Shown: positions 7,857 through 16,946 of the stretch, one piece after another
Layout of the letters: each line of letters starts with the position of its first letter
Numbering within the stretch: position 1 is the stretch's first letter
Assembly: GCA_024635995.1 (NCBI GenBank)
Contig: JAGXHW010000028.1
Location: 1-64,000, forward strand
DNA: 64,000 nucleotides
Reading direction: 5' to 3'
From: Clostridiaceae bacterium
Lineage (GTDB): Bacteria; Bacillota; Clostridia; Peptostreptococcales; Tindalliaceae
Notes under the pieces: model-generated
What the model was told of the DNA's origin: nothing
The model's database searches: none
What the model saw: the letters and a program-made list of their open reading frames with translations, nothing else
Position numbers and translations under genes: made by a program

Positions 7857-8499
7857 AGGTTTTTCCCTCCTTCTTACTCTGGCAGACAGATTCCAGCGTG
7901 CAGGTATCACACCCAGCCAGATGGCCTGTCACAGGCTGCGTGGAAATACCACACACAGCCGTAATGCTCTTGCGGGGTGTCAGGATGTGGGTTGGTGTTG
8001 CATAAAGCCCTATTTTCCTGCCAGCATCCAGCAAATGCAGAAAGTCATTTTGTACTGTGATGGGAAAATCGCCATATCCAGGAGAATACCGGGAGGTGAT
8101 AAAATGTCCCTGGTGACGGTATTCTTCCCGCACCTCTGCTTCAAACTCTTCCATCACCGCTTCGATTAAGACACTCGTTACCGCATCCATGATGACTGCC
8201 TCATTCATGTCACTCACAGAAGCTTTGCGGATCAATGTATCGATTTGTGACCCCAGCGTTGCGGCAAGCAACAGGCAACGGTGGCAATGAACCAGGTGCT
8301 TCTCGATGTCTCTTCCAGTAAGGTATGGTTCAAGGGATGTTAACGTAAACTCCTTTTGTGTGGTCCTGGGTGCGGCTGTTGTCATTATCTGGTCCGCCAC
8401 TTCATTTATCTTTTGACAGGTATAGACATCTGGCTGGTTTTCAGCAGGGTACCCCAATCGTCTGTATGCATCCTGGATGATCATTTCTGGTTGTATCAT
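7837..8499 (-). CDS. Methionine synthase reactivation-domain protein
   Basis: A 220-residue protein that matches the activation domain of MetH as a stand-alone unit. The SAM-binding signature is visible as RYSPGYGDFP at about 137-146, and LTPRKSITAVCGIS at about 173-186. In MetH this module binds SAM and remethylates oxidised cob(II)alamin. The C-terminus carries CDTCTLESVC and a later Cys, a cysteine cluster common in this clostridial type that may bind a metal. It overlaps metF by ATGA and metH by 20 bases, so the three are translated as one operon and together make a complete methionine synthase system. Confidence 0.9.
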   Translation of the reverse strand: MIQPEMIIQDAYRRLGYPAENQPDVYTCQKINEVADQIMTTAAPRTTQKEFTLTSLEPYLTGRDIEKHLVHCHRCLLLAATLGSQIDTLIRKASVSDMNEAVIMDAVTSVLIEAVMEEFEAEVREEYRHQGHFITSRYSPGYGDFPITVQNDFLHLLDAGRKIGLYATPTHILTPRKSITAVCGISTQPVTGHLAGCDTCTLESVCQSKKEGKTCARTLI

Positions 8500-9380
8500 T
8501 TCCAGTTCCTTTCCGGCAATAAATCTGAGATGCCTTCATACACCTTGCGGGCAACATCTGCATTGTTCATGGCGTAAAGATGAATGCCGTCTGCGCCACC
8601 AACGATCAGGTCACGGAGCTGGTGAATGGCAAACTCAATGCCTGCCTCGTAAAGTGAAGGAGGATCATTGTCGTATTTGCTAAGGATCTTTGTCAAAGAT
8701 GGCGGCATACTGGCAGAACTGAGGGCAATGGTACGCTGTACCTGCCGTTTGTTGACGATGGGCATGACCCCCGCCTGTACAGGCAGCACGTACCCAGCTT
8801 TTCTCGCCATGTTCAGAAAACGATAATAGCTTCCGTTATCGAAAAACAGTTGGGTGACCAGGTGAGACAACCCCGCCTGGATTTTATGGCGCATGTTCTT
8901 CAAATCCTGGGTCAGGTCAGGGCTTTCAACATGCCCTTCCGGATAACAGGCGCCTGCCACATTAAAATCTCCCTGACTGTGAATAAAATGCACTAAGTCA
9001 CTGGCATATAAAAAGTCTGTTTTTCGGGGCATGTTGGGGTTTATATCCCCACGCAGTGCCAGAATGTTTTTCACGTCATTCTGCTGTAGTTTTTGTAAAG
9101 TGCGCACCACTTCTTCCCTGTCTGCATTGACGCAGGTAAGGTGTGCCAAAGGCTCTATGTTCAGGTTGTCTTTCAGGTAACAGGCAATCTGACAGGTATC
9201 ATCTCCTGCTGCAGATCCGCCGGCTCCATAGGTGACACTGATATAATCCGGCTGCAGTTCAGCCAGCTCATTTAACACCGGGTAAAGGCTTTCCGGTGTG
9301 CCGCCGCTGGTTCTTTTAGGCGGAAACACTTCAATGGAGAAAACGCAGGGCGACTGCTCAAACTTTTCATATATAAACAT
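8496..9380 (-). CDS. metF: 5,10-methylenetetrahydrofolate reductase
   Basis: A flavoprotein of about 294 residues that makes 5-methyltetrahydrofolate, the methyl donor used by the MetH encoded downstream. Family motifs are FSIEVFPPKR near the N-terminus, ISVTYGAGGS (about 50-59), LALRGDINP (about 108-116) and THLVTQLFFDN-like SHLVTQLFFDN (about 183). I place the start at the fourth codon of the ORF, ATG at 9380, because AGGGGA is correctly spaced before it; the more upstream ATGs lie within the ribosome site. First gene of the metF / reactivation / metH operon. Its promoter carries a perfect palindrome (see 9421). Confidence 0.93.
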   Translation of the reverse strand: MFIYEKFEQSPCVFSIEVFPPKRTSGGTPESLYPVLNELAELQPDYISVTYGAGGSAAGDDTCQIACYLKDNLNIEPLAHLTCVNADREEVVRTLQKLQQNDVKNILALRGDINPNMPRKTDFLYASDLVHFIHSQGDFNVAGACYPEGHVESPDLTQDLKNMRHKIQAGLSHLVTQLFFDNGSYYRFLNMARKAGYVLPVQAGVMPIVNKRQVQRTIALSSASMPPSLTKILSKYDNDPPSLYEAGIEFAIHQLRDLIVGGADGIHLYAMNNADVARKVYEGISDLLPERNWK

Positions 9381-9408
9381 AATCATCATCCCCTAAATAT
9401 TAAACTCT

Positions 9409-9440
9409 ATTATAGCCCCGCGCTTTATCATTGTAAAGCG
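9409..9440 (-). promoter_or_regulatory. metF operon promoter with overlapping palindromic operator
   Basis: On the minus strand TTTACA (9432-9437) and TATAAT (9409-9414) have a 17-base spacer. CGCTTTA (9421-9427) and TAAAGCG (9434-9440) form a perfect 7-base inverted repeat with a 6-base centre that covers the -35 box and part of the spacer. That is the position expected for a repressor site. The regulator is not identified, and no SAM riboswitch is visible in the short leader. Confidence 0.65.
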
Positions 9441-9574
9441 AAATACCGTAGGAAATTGAAGGAATAGTGGATCAATAAAAACTGCTTGCTTTGATTGAGG
9501 TATGAAAAACCCCTGGTGCAGTGCACCAGAGGCTCTTTAAACAACTACTATTTAATGTAAAAGGTTCGTGACGC

Positions 9575-10237
9575 TTAACCCAGTTGTTCGTTGAGGATTT
9601 CAATCAGTTTACGTGTCACGTCAGCGGTTACACCTGCACAACGGCTCTTTCTTTCAGGATCGCCATACTCACAGCCTTGAGCTTCCATAAACTTGTTTAC
9701 AGATTGTTCACAAAGAGTGCTTTCTGCAACGGTTGAGGGTAGTCCTAATTCTTCAGGCTGGTACATGGGGAAGGGCGTTTCCTTGTACCACTCAGACAGT
9801 TCATAAACAATTTTCTTCGCCTGGTCACCTTCACAGACTGCACCTGCACAAGCTGCTGCCACGCCGATACATCCGCACAAGCTTGCCTGGCCATAACCAC
9901 TGGCGGCAGGGATAAAGGCTTCTGTAGGAATTTGGTTGTAGGGGTAACCAACTTGTGTTGCCAATGTGCCGAAGAACCCTTCGGCTACGCCAACACCTCA
10001 GCCACCTTTTTCTTTGTAACCTTTGAAAGCGTTCTCTTCGGCAACTGCAGGGTCAACCTTTTCATAAGGCAGTGGCCAAGCATATGGCTCTGGTGTCGCA
10101 CTTGCGGTGGTGGTGGAACAGGCTGTCAAAACAGTACCCATGGTCCCTGCCATGGCCACGCCTGCCAATGTCACTCCAGCACCTTTTAAAAACTCTTTAC
10201 GTGATAATTGCTTTGTTTCCAATGTTTTCTTTTCCAA
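9575..10237 (-). CDS. Selenoprotein candidate: Tat-like lipoprotein of the C_GCAxxG_C_C (split-Soret-like) family, with in-frame UGA
   Basis: The ORF track shows two pieces, but both are in the same frame, separated only by UGA at 9998-10000. Read through, they give 220 residues from the TTG at 10237 (AAGGAGG upstream). Residues 12-18 SRKEFLK resemble a Tat signal (RK for RR), and LTAC (37-40) is a lipobox, so the protein should be exported and lipid-anchored. After residue 80 (the UGA) the family pattern continues: GYGQASLCGC, ELSEWYKETPFPMY, STLCEQSVNKF and SRCAGVTADV. The family normally has Cys at the UGA position (KGGU). No CXXCH haem motif is seen. A SECIS-like hairpin follows. The electron-transfer role of the family is poorly known. 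Confidence 0.85.
9955..9997 (-). promoter_or_regulatory. Bacterial SECIS-like element directly after the UGA codon
   Basis: In the mRNA, 12 bases after UGA, GCCGAAG pairs with CUUCGGC around a GGUU tetraloop. A second, outer helix GUGUUG:CAACAC encloses it. The apical loop starts about 20 bases after UGA and contains GGU, as in the E. coli fdhF element. This is as expected for SelB-dependent selenocysteine insertion. The element lies inside the coding sequence, and the reading frame is kept. Confidence 0.75.
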
Positions 10238-10331
10238 TTAATTCATCCTCCTTGCATATGTATTGTTAAAATTTATACTATTAAGCAAAAAAATATATCC
10301 GGTTATTTATAGATATATATTTAACGATATG

Positions 10332-10360
10332 ATCATACCATAAGCATAATTACATATCAA
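10332..10360 (-). promoter_or_regulatory. Promoter of the UGA-containing lipoprotein gene
   Basis: TTGATA (10355-10360) and TATGAT (10332-10337) on the minus strand, 17-base spacer, about 95 bases before the TTG start. The 360-base gap 10238-10598 is otherwise AT-rich. It holds the 9-base inverted repeat CTTTGAAAA/TTTTCAAAG (10428-10465) and the terminator at 10522; I see no further gene in it. Confidence 0.6.
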
Positions 10361-10427
10361 GCTTTTTTATGATAGTATTTAATTTTTTTATACTTATTTA
10401 TACTTTCTTAAATCGATCCTGCGTAAT

Positions 10428-10465
10428 CTTTGAAAACTTGATAGCTTGTGATAGTATTTTCAAAG
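10428..10465. repeat. Inverted repeat upstream of the selenoprotein-gene promoter
   Basis: CTTTGAAAA at 10428-10436 and TTTTCAAAG at 10457-10465, a perfect 9-base inverted repeat with 20 bases between the arms. Two TGATAG words lie in the centre. It could be a distant regulator site; nothing identifies the protein. Confidence 0.35.
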
Positions 10466-10521
10466 CATTTTGCAGTCAGTGCATTTTTCATTATACTTTT
10501 TTTTATTAAATCCTGGACATG

Positions 10522-10560
10522 AAAAAACATGCTGCATTTTTATTATCAGCATGTTTTTTT
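10522..10560 (-). terminator. Bidirectional terminator after the polysaccharide deacetylase gene
   Basis: AAAAAACATGCTG pairs with CAGCATGTTTTTTT around a 12-base loop; a T tract results on both strands. It ends the minus-strand deacetylase transcript. Confidence 0.85.
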
Positions 10561-10598
10561 CTTATTTCAACTTGTTAATTGGATGACGAATCGCTTGT

Positions 10599-11777
10599 TT
10601 AATAGACCAGCATTTCATATCCAGCCATGTCGTCCGTTAAAAATTCCAACCGGTTTTCGGGAATGGCGATGGTCTTTGGATCGCCGTCACTGATATAGCG
10701 GGGTCGGCCTCCAGATTCAAAAGTGGCCAGCCAGTCATACATTCCCACATTGTCCACCTTGGTCTCGCTGGCTCTGATCCGCCTTATTTTATGGGGGTTA
10801 AAATCTTTATGAAATGGCGAGTGGTAAGGGTCCCAGCCTACTTCCAGCACAGCTTCATTTTTGTATGAAACACCTTCATGTTCTCCGGCAATCACAAAAG
10901 GAACCACCTCTTCATCCTTTGGCCTTGATCCGAAGGGAAGGGAAAAGGTGTTAACAATGTAATTATCCACATTGCGGTCCACCAGCATTTGGATGCGTGC
11001 CAGTTCCTGTTGCAGTCGTTCTGTACTGGTGTCGCCCAGGTGCAGGTGTGTCTCGGTGTGGTTGCCAATGTCCATACCATGCTCCACCAGGTAATTCAGT
11101 TTAAATTCCACCCAGTCTGCCTGTCCAAAAGGTGTGCCACCATTGATAAAGAAGGTGGCATGGGGTCTAAAATCCGGGTATTCCTCGTGAAAGGCCATGA
11201 GAACCCCCACGGCACTGTCTGGGTCGATGACCCATTCGCCTCTTTCATCTTCTATCATACTGAAATTATTATCATTGCCATCGTCGAAGGTCAGTACCAC
11301 AGGGGTTGTCCCTGCCGGCACGTTGATGTGTCCCCTGGCATAATCAATGAGACGCACAGGTCTGAAGTTTTGTTCGTAAAGTACTTCCAGATCACCACGA
11401 AAGTTTTCCGGTGTTCGTGACCATTCTTCTTCCGGTTCCTTCACATGATGGTACATCAACACCATCACCTGCCCCAGTTCGTTGGCTTCCACCTGGGCAG
11501 GGTCCATTCGCTCATACGAAGGTTCTTGCGTTAATCCAGGGTTTTCTTCCACTTCTTCAGAGCTATTTGCATCCACTTCATCGTTCTCTGGTGCTTCATC
11601 TTCTTCTTCCTGCGTCAAAGCTTCCTCTTGGGGAGCATCATTGGTAACGACCTCTTCTTCACCTTCAGAAGCTGCAGAGCAGCCTGTGACCAGTAACAAT
11701 AATAGCAGCATCAAGGCTGCTGTTATTGCGATTGACCATTTCAACTTTTTTCGGTTGTTATTTTTGTTATTATTCAT
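10599..11777 (-). CDS. Polysaccharide deacetylase (NodB/CE4-type) lipoprotein
   Basis: From the ATG at 11777 (GGAGATG upstream) the product is 392 residues; the longer ORF start has no ribosome site. A polar N-terminus rich in Asn and Lys, a hydrophobic run and LLVTGC form a lipoprotein signal. An acidic Glu/Asp linker (about 35-90) separates it from the catalytic domain. The NodB motifs are LTFDDG (metal-binding Asp pair) and GNHTETHLHLG (metal His). Such enzymes remove acetyl groups from peptidoglycan or other surface glycans outside the membrane. VLMYHHV matches the start of the domain. Substrate cannot be told. It is separated from the Fe-S protein gene upstream by about 80 bases. Confidence 0.9.
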   Translation of the reverse strand: MNNNKNNNRKKLKWSIAITAALMLLLLLLVTGCSAASEGEEEVVTNDAPQEEALTQEEEDEAPENDEVDANSSEEVEENPGLTQEPSYERMDPAQVEANELGQVMVLMYHHVKEPEEEWSRTPENFRGDLEVLYEQNFRPVRLIDYARGHINVPAGTTPVVLTFDDGNDNNFSMIEDERGEWVIDPDSAVGVLMAFHEEYPDFRPHATFFINGGTPFGQADWVEFKLNYLVEHGMDIGNHTETHLHLGDTSTERLQQELARIQMLVDRNVDNYIVNTFSLPFGSRPKDEEVVPFVIAGEHEGVSYKNEAVLEVGWDPYHSPFHKDFNPHKIRRIRASETKVDNVGMYDWLATFESGGRPRYISDGDPKTIAIPENRLEFLTDDMAGYEMLVY

Positions 11778-11856
11778 GAAATCATCTCCAGCATCATGGT
11801 GGATTACCGGCATCTCAATGGATGCCAGTGGATTGTGTGTCAAATTGTTGTCATTA

Positions 11857-12582
11857 TCATTTTGTTGTCGTTCCTCTTTTATTGTTACCCCAGGGACAAA
11901 CCCTGAAACAGATCCCGCAAACGGCACCACGTCCAATATGCTGGTACTTATTTTTCATATGGTGGCTACACAGAGCAGGTTCCACCAGGGCTTCCCTCTC
12001 CAGTCCAGGCACCCAGTTGACGTTACCCGCCAAGGCTCCTGCCGGACAGGCATCTGCACAGATGCGACAGTCGTTGCAGCGGCTTTCTGTGACTGGCTCA
12101 TTAACGACCAGGGGCATGTCTGTGAGGATGGTGACCAAACGAACCCTGGGGCCATATGCCGGGGTTACGAGGCAGCTGTTCTTACCAATCCACCCAAGGC
12201 CTGCCCGGGTGGAGGCCATGCGGTGGGGGAATCGTCCCCGAAATTGTTGGTCTTTTTCATTAAGGCTTTGGGAGGCGGGAATGGCCATGGCGCTGTACCC
12301 CCACCGCTGAATCTGCAACATACCCTGTGCTGCTAACTGATCCAGCATGGTATTGATGGTACGGTAATGATGAAAATAGGTATGGGTGGGTCCTATCTCT
12401 TCTGTGATTTCATCAATGATCCGATCTGAGAGATGTATGGCAACGCTTACTGCCTGTGTCAGGTCTTTCAGTGAAGCAGGCAAAAGCCCGCTGACATCCC
12501 CCACGCCCACCAGGTCAGCCCCTGCTTCTTTCAGGAGCTTTGTCAGGGTTTTCATTTCAGCAACCATTTGTTTGTCTGTCAC
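11857..12582 (-). CDS. QueG-like double [4Fe-4S] cluster protein, short form
   Basis: A 241-residue product from the GTG at 12582, which overlaps the folC stop as GTGA. Two ferredoxin-type motifs are seen near the C-terminus: CNDCRICADACP and, after a conserved VPGLE.EAL..P.LC stretch, CGICFRVCPWG. This resembles the Fe-S half of epoxyqueuosine reductase QueG, but the protein is shorter than typical QueG and the N-terminal cobalamin-binding part is not clearly present. Related short proteins occur widely in anaerobes with unknown substrates. Coupling to folC suggests cotranscription but not a shared pathway. Function left open. Confidence 0.8.
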   Translation of the reverse strand: MTDKQMVAEMKTLTKLLKEAGADLVGVGDVSGLLPASLKDLTQAVSVAIHLSDRIIDEITEEIGPTHTYFHHYRTINTMLDQLAAQGMLQIQRWGYSAMAIPASQSLNEKDQQFRGRFPHRMASTRAGLGWIGKNSCLVTPAYGPRVRLVTILTDMPLVVNEPVTESRCNDCRICADACPAGALAGNVNWVPGLEREALVEPALCSHHMKNKYQHIGRGAVCGICFRVCPWGNNKRGTTTK

Positions 12583-13895
12583 GCTTTTCTTCCTTCCAAT
12601 ATCCATTGTCTCACACTGCCTAACATATACAAAGAACCTGCACAAATAACGGCACCCTGTTCCGGTGTCAGTGCTAATGCTTCCTCCACGGCTTTTTCAA
12701 TGTTCGGCTCAACAACCACTTTTTCCATTTGCTGGCCAAAGGTTTCCACAATCATCCCGCCCAGTTTTTCCGGTTCCATGGCCCGGGGGTTATCCGGTTT
12801 TGTGACCACTACCCGATGTACGTAAGGAAGAATGATGCGCAGGAATCCGCGCACGTCCTTGTCGACCATCATGCCGGTGAGAAAGGTCACCGACTGCTCC
12901 GGGAGCAGCATCTGTATGCTCTTGGCAAGGGTTCTGGCCCCTGCCAGGTTGTGGGCTCCATCCAGTATAAAGAGGGGGTCCTGCTGTAAAATTTCTAACC
13001 TTCCCATCCAGTGCACGGTAGCCAACCCTTTTCGAAGGGCTTCCTCCGGGATGAACAGTAGTTGTTTCTCTTCCAATACCTGCAACACCATCAGTGCGAT
13101 GAGACAGTTGTCCACCTGGTGCAGGCCTGGTAGAGATACGTTGATTCTATCATAACGCCGGCCACCCAACACCGCTGAAAACACCTGTCCGTGAAGGCTG
13201 CTTTCATGAACCACCAGCTCTTCCGCAATCCCTCTCACCAGAGGTGCTTTCAGAGCCTTCGCTTGTTCTTCAATGACTTCAAGTGCTTCCGGTTCCTGTT
13301 GACCCACCACCACAGGACAATGGGTCTTGATGATGCCTGCTTTTTCACCGGCAATGGCTGCCAGTGTGTTGCCAAGAAATTCCATGTGGTCATAATCAAC
13401 GGGTGTGATTACCGCTGTCAAGGGCTGGTCTATGACATTGGTGGAGTCACCACGACCTCCCAGACCTACTTCAAGTACAAGGATGTCCACCTTTACTCTT
13501 TCAAAATACAGAAAACCAATGGCTGTTACCACTTCAAATTCTGTAGGATGGGTCAATCCTTCCGACAGCATGGCATCAACTGCCACTTTTACTTCCGCAG
13601 TCAGATCGGCCAAATCTGCATCGGGAATCATCTCTTCGCCGATGCGGATTCGTTCATTAAAACGTTGGATGTAAGGAGAGGTGTAGAGCCCGGTTTTATA
13701 CCCTGCTGTGGTCAACACCGATTGCAGCATGGAACAAACAGAGCCTTTGCCATTTGTTCCTGCCACATGAATCACTTTCAGGTTTTTTTCCGGGTTGTCC
13801 AGTTTTTTCAGTAGGTTATTGATGTTATCCAGTCCCAGCTTACTGCCAAATTTATAGGTGCCGTGGATGTATTCCAGGGCTTCTTCATAATTCAT
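12579..13895 (-). CDS. folC: Folylpolyglutamate synthase / dihydrofolate synthase
   Basis: A 438-residue Mur-ligase-type enzyme that adds glutamate to dihydropteroate or folates using ATP. The P-loop VAGTNGKGSVCSM is at about 44-56; the omega-loop and second ATP-contact region are seen as YTSPYIQRFNERI (about 75-87). VLEVGLGGRGDSTNV (about 141-155) and DYDHMEFLG (about 167-175) are further family marks. It follows valS by 35 bases and is probably cotranscribed with it, an arrangement common in Firmicutes. Polyglutamylated folates feed the metF/metH cycle encoded nearby. Confidence 0.95.
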   Translation of the reverse strand: MNYEEALEYIHGTYKFGSKLGLDNINNLLKKLDNPEKNLKVIHVAGTNGKGSVCSMLQSVLTTAGYKTGLYTSPYIQRFNERIRIGEEMIPDADLADLTAEVKVAVDAMLSEGLTHPTEFEVVTAIGFLYFERVKVDILVLEVGLGGRGDSTNVIDQPLTAVITPVDYDHMEFLGNTLAAIAGEKAGIIKTHCPVVVGQQEPEALEVIEEQAKALKAPLVRGIAEELVVHESSLHGQVFSAVLGGRRYDRINVSLPGLHQVDNCLIALMVLQVLEEKQLLFIPEEALRKGLATVHWMGRLEILQQDPLFILDGAHNLAGARTLAKSIQMLLPEQSVTFLTGMMVDKDVRGFLRIILPYVHRVVVTKPDNPRAMEPEKLGGMIVETFGQQMEKVVVEPNIEKAVEEALALTPEQGAVICAGSLYMLGSVRQWILEGRKA

Positions 13896-13930
13896 GGGGG
13901 CTCATTGCCTCCTCTACTCTAATTTTAATG

Positions 13931-16579
13931 TTACGCTTTCAATTCTTCAATTCGTTTTTCAAGTGTCCCCAGCATGTCCTGGAAGCCGTCTTTTTTCGCT
14001 TTTTCTTCCTCCACCAGCTTAGCAGGAGCCTTTTTCAGAAACCCTTCATTGGCCAGTTTACCTTCCACCCGTTTGATTTCGGAAAGGGCTTTTTCTTTTT
14101 CTTTCTCCAAACGCTGGATTTCTTTCTCAATGTCGATCAGTTCCGCCAGAGGAATGTAGAGCTCTGCCCCTGGAATGATGGTGGATACTGCCAGCTCAGG
14201 TACTTCTGTGGTTTCCTTCAGGAAGGTAACTTCTGCAATTCCCGCCAGGCTTTTCAGGTAGGGCGTGCCCGTGGTGATGACTTCCCGGCTTTCTTCCGTA
14301 TGTGCCATCACCTGAAGCGCTGCCTTGACATTGTGGGGTACATTCATCTCCGCCCGGATATTTCGGATGTTACGAATGGCTGTCATGAGATGTTCCATTC
14401 GGGTTTCAATGTCTGGCTTCAGGGCTTCTTCCTGTGCCTGTGGCCAGGGAGCCACCATAATGCTGCCTTCTGCGTTAGGCAGGGTTTGCCAGATTTCTTC
14501 TGTAATAAAGGGCATGAAGGGATGAAGCAGACGCAGGATGCCTTTCAACACTTCTGTCAGTAACGCCTGGGCGGTTTTACGTGGTTCCACCTGGTCGCCG
14601 TACAATCGTGTCTTAGTCATTTCAATGTACCAGTCGCAATATTCATTCCATGTAAAGTCATAGACTTTTATCAGTGCCAGTCCCAGCTCGAATTTATCCA
14701 GGTTGGCGGTTACCTCCTGGCGGGTACGCTCCATGCGCGACAAGATCCATTCATCTTCCAGGGCCAGGTTACCTGCCACCGCTTCCATGGTGGGCACCTC
14801 TTCCTCCAGGTTCATGAGGACAAAGCGGGTAGCGTTCCATAGTTTATTGGCAAAATTCCGTGCAGATTCCAGTTTTTCCTGGCTGAAGCGCAGGTCGCTC
14901 CCAGGGCTGTTGCCGTGGATTAGGGTGTAGCGAAGGGCGTCGGCACCGAATTCGTCGATGACTTGAAGTGGGTCAACCCCATTCCCAAGAGACTTACTCA
15001 TTTTTCGGCCTTGTGCATCCCGTACCAAGCCGTGGATCAGCACGTGTTTGAAAGGAATCTCTCCCAAATTCTCCAGACTGGAGAATACCATGCGAATGAC
15101 CCAGAAGAAAATAATGTCATATCCGGTCACCAGTACGTCGGTGGGATGGAAGTATTTCAGTTCCGGAGTCTCTTCAGGCCATCCCAGTGTGGAAAAGGTC
15201 CAAAGAGCCGAGCTGAACCAGGTGTCCAGGGCGTCTTCGTCCTGGCGGAGTTTTGTACCACCGCAGTCTGGGCAGGCTTCCGGTGCTGTTCGCTGTACGG
15301 TGATGTGACCGCAGTCATCACAATAGTAGGCAGGGATTCTGTGACCCCACCACAGCTGCCGTGAGATGCACCAGTCACGGATGTTGTCCAGCCAGTGGAA
15401 ATAGGTTTTATCAAAACGTTCCGGCACAATTTTAATGGACCCGTCCTTAACCGCTTTGATGGCAGGTTTTGCCAATGGTTCCATGTGAACAAACCATTGC
15501 TCAGAAGTGAGGGGTTCTACAGCGGTATGGCAACGGTAACAGTGTCCTACGCTATGGTTTCGTTCTTTGGTGGATACCAGAAGGCCCATTTCATCAAGGT
15601 CTTTCACGATTTGCTTACGGCATTCGTAACGGGTCATGCCCACATAAGGGCCGCCCAGTTCATTGATAGTGGCATCATCGTTCATGACGCGAATCTGTGG
15701 CAGGTCATGACGCTGGCCCACTTCGAAATCATTGGGGTCATGGGCTGGGGTGATCTTAACCGCCCCTGTTCCAAATTCCGGGTCCACATAGGTGTCTGTC
15801 ACAATGGGGATTTCCCGGTTTAGTATGGGAAGGATAACGGTCTTACCAACGAGGTGGCTGTAACGTTCATCCTCCGGGTGAACCGCCACGGCAGTGTCTC
15901 CAAGGATGGTTTCCGGGCGGGTGGTGGCAACTTCAATGTACAGGTCTTCATCTTTAATCGGGTATTTAACATGCCAGAAGTTGCCCATTTTTTCTTCATG
16001 TTCAACTTCTGCGTCGGAAAGGGAGGTTTTGCAATCGGGGCACCAATTGATGATCCGGTTTCCCCGGTAAATAAGACCCTTTTCGTACAGTCTCACAAAG
16101 ACTTCCGTAACGGCTTTGTTACAACCTTCGTCCATCGTGAACCGCTCCCGCTCCCAGTCACAGGAACTTCCCAACTGTTGCATTTGTTCTACAATGCGGC
16201 GGCCATAGGTGTCGCGCCAGGCCCAGGCTTCATCCATGAACTTTTCACGGCCCAGTTCCTTCTTGGTGAGGCCCTTTTCTTCCTTCACTTTTTCTACCAC
16301 TTTCACTTCTGTGGCAATGCTGGCGTGGTCAGTGCCGGGCATCCACAGGGCTTCATATCCACTCATGCGTTTGTAACGTATGAGGATGTCCTGGATTGTC
16401 TGGTCCAGGGCATGCCCCAGGTGAAGGGCACCGGTGATGTTTGGTGGCGGCAGCATAATGGTAAAAGGTTCTTTTTCCTCGTTGACTTCAGCGTGGAAAT
16501 AGTTTTTGTCCAGCCAGTTCTGGTACACCTTTTTTTCAAATTCCTTTGGGTCGTAATTTTTGGGCAGTTGGTTTAGCAT
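13931..16579 (-). CDS. valS: Valyl-tRNA synthetase
   Basis: An 882-residue class I aminoacyl-tRNA synthetase. The ATP-binding HIGH motif is [13 protein letters not shown] (about 46-58) and the KMSKS loop appears as [14 protein letters not shown] (about 518-531). The editing domain has the [15 protein letters not shown] stretch, and the C-terminal coiled coil is rich in Glu and Lys. The start ATG follows AAGGAGG. It is controlled by a T-box leader with a valine specifier directly upstream, and is followed by folC. Identification is secure. Confidence 0.97.
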   Translation of the reverse strand: MLNQLPKNYDPKEFEKKVYQNWLDKNYFHAEVNEEKEPFTIMLPPPNITGALHLGHALDQTIQDILIRYKRMSGYEALWMPGTDHASIATEVKVVEKVKEEKGLTKKELGREKFMDEAWAWRDTYGRRIVEQMQQLGSSCDWERERFTMDEGCNKAVTEVFVRLYEKGLIYRGNRIINWCPDCKTSLSDAEVEHEEKMGNFWHVKYPIKDEDLYIEVATTRPETILGDTAVAVHPEDERYSHLVGKTVILPILNREIPIVTDTYVDPEFGTGAVKITPAHDPNDFEVGQRHDLPQIRVMNDDATINELGGPYVGMTRYECRKQIVKDLDEMGLLVSTKERNHSVGHCYRCHTAVEPLTSEQWFVHMEPLAKPAIKAVKDGSIKIVPERFDKTYFHWLDNIRDWCISRQLWWGHRIPAYYCDDCGHITVQRTAPEACPDCGGTKLRQDEDALDTWFSSALWTFSTLGWPEETPELKYFHPTDVLVTGYDIIFFWVIRMVFSSLENLGEIPFKHVLIHGLVRDAQGRKMSKSLGNGVDPLQVIDEFGADALRYTLIHGNSPGSDLRFSQEKLESARNFANKLWNATRFVLMNLEEEVPTMEAVAGNLALEDEWILSRMERTRQEVTANLDKFELGLALIKVYDFTWNEYCDWYIEMTKTRLYGDQVEPRKTAQALLTEVLKGILRLLHPFMPFITEEIWQTLPNAEGSIMVAPWPQAQEEALKPDIETRMEHLMTAIRNIRNIRAEMNVPHNVKAALQVMAHTEESREVITTGTPYLKSLAGIAEVTFLKETTEVPELAVSTIIPGAELYIPLAELIDIEKEIQRLEKEKEKALSEIKRVEGKLANEGFLKKAPAKLVEEEKAKKDGFQDMLGTLEKRIEELKA

Positions 16580-16621
16580 ACAGGTTCCTCCTTATTTCTT
16601 TTTGTTGATCTTCAAGACATC

Positions 16622-16906
16622 AAAAAACCCTTCCATCCTGTATAAGGACGAAAGGGTATCGCGGTACCACCTTACTTTCGGCAGTCACCAGGGGGTGATG
16701 CCGACACTCTAACAGGGTAACGGCCTGTACCGTCTGAATGTACGCATCAGCACCAATGTCACCGGTTGCCAATTTCCATCCAAAAGCTCAGAAGCTACCT
16801 TCAGCAGTCAGGGTTCCAAAAAAGCCTTGCAGCCGGGGGCTTTTCTCTCTGGGGGATCTGCTCTGCCTACTCCTCTTCATCATTGCCTGATGTATGGGGC
16901 TTTCTT
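16622..16906 (-). promoter_or_regulatory. T-box riboswitch of valS (valine specifier)
   Basis: On the minus strand all T-box parts are present: Stem I with AGAGAG and GGCTGCAAGG, a specifier loop read as GAAG-GTA-GC, a Stem III region, and the conserved antiterminator AGGTGGTACCGCG (16660-16672). A terminator hairpin ACCCTTTCGTCC/GGATGGAAGGGT with TTTTTT lies at 16622-16658. GTA codes for valine, in agreement with the downstream gene. Uncharged tRNA-Val would stabilise the antiterminator and allow valS transcription. Confidence 0.95.
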
Positions 16907-16912
16907 TGGTTC

Positions 16913-16940
16913 ATTATATCGTACTGAAAAGGTTTGTCAA
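16913..16940 (-). promoter_or_regulatory. Promoter of valS leader
   Basis: TTGACA (16935-16940) and TATAAT (16913-16918) on the minus strand with a 16-base spacer. The -35 box lies within 10 bases of the end of the decarboxylase gene. Confidence 0.8.
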
Positions 16941-16946
16941 TACAGA

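Noticed and set aside
9381-9540. SAM riboswitch before metF
   Set aside because: No SAM-I core (no AGAGnnGGnGGAGGGA-like stretch) is visible, and the promoter leaves a leader that is too short.
9575-10237. Frameshift or nonsense pseudogene in the split lipoprotein gene
   Set aside because: The two parts are in the same frame, the only fault is one UGA at a family Cys position, and a SECIS-like hairpin follows; a selenocysteine codon explains this better than decay.
11482-12336. 284-residue plus-strand ORF
   Set aside because: Antisense shadow of the deacetylase and QueG-like genes; low-complexity Ser-rich start and no family features.
15854-16576. 240-residue plus-strand ORF antisense to valS
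   Set aside because: Frame opposite a well-supported valS; composition is Phe/His-rich, as expected for a shadow.
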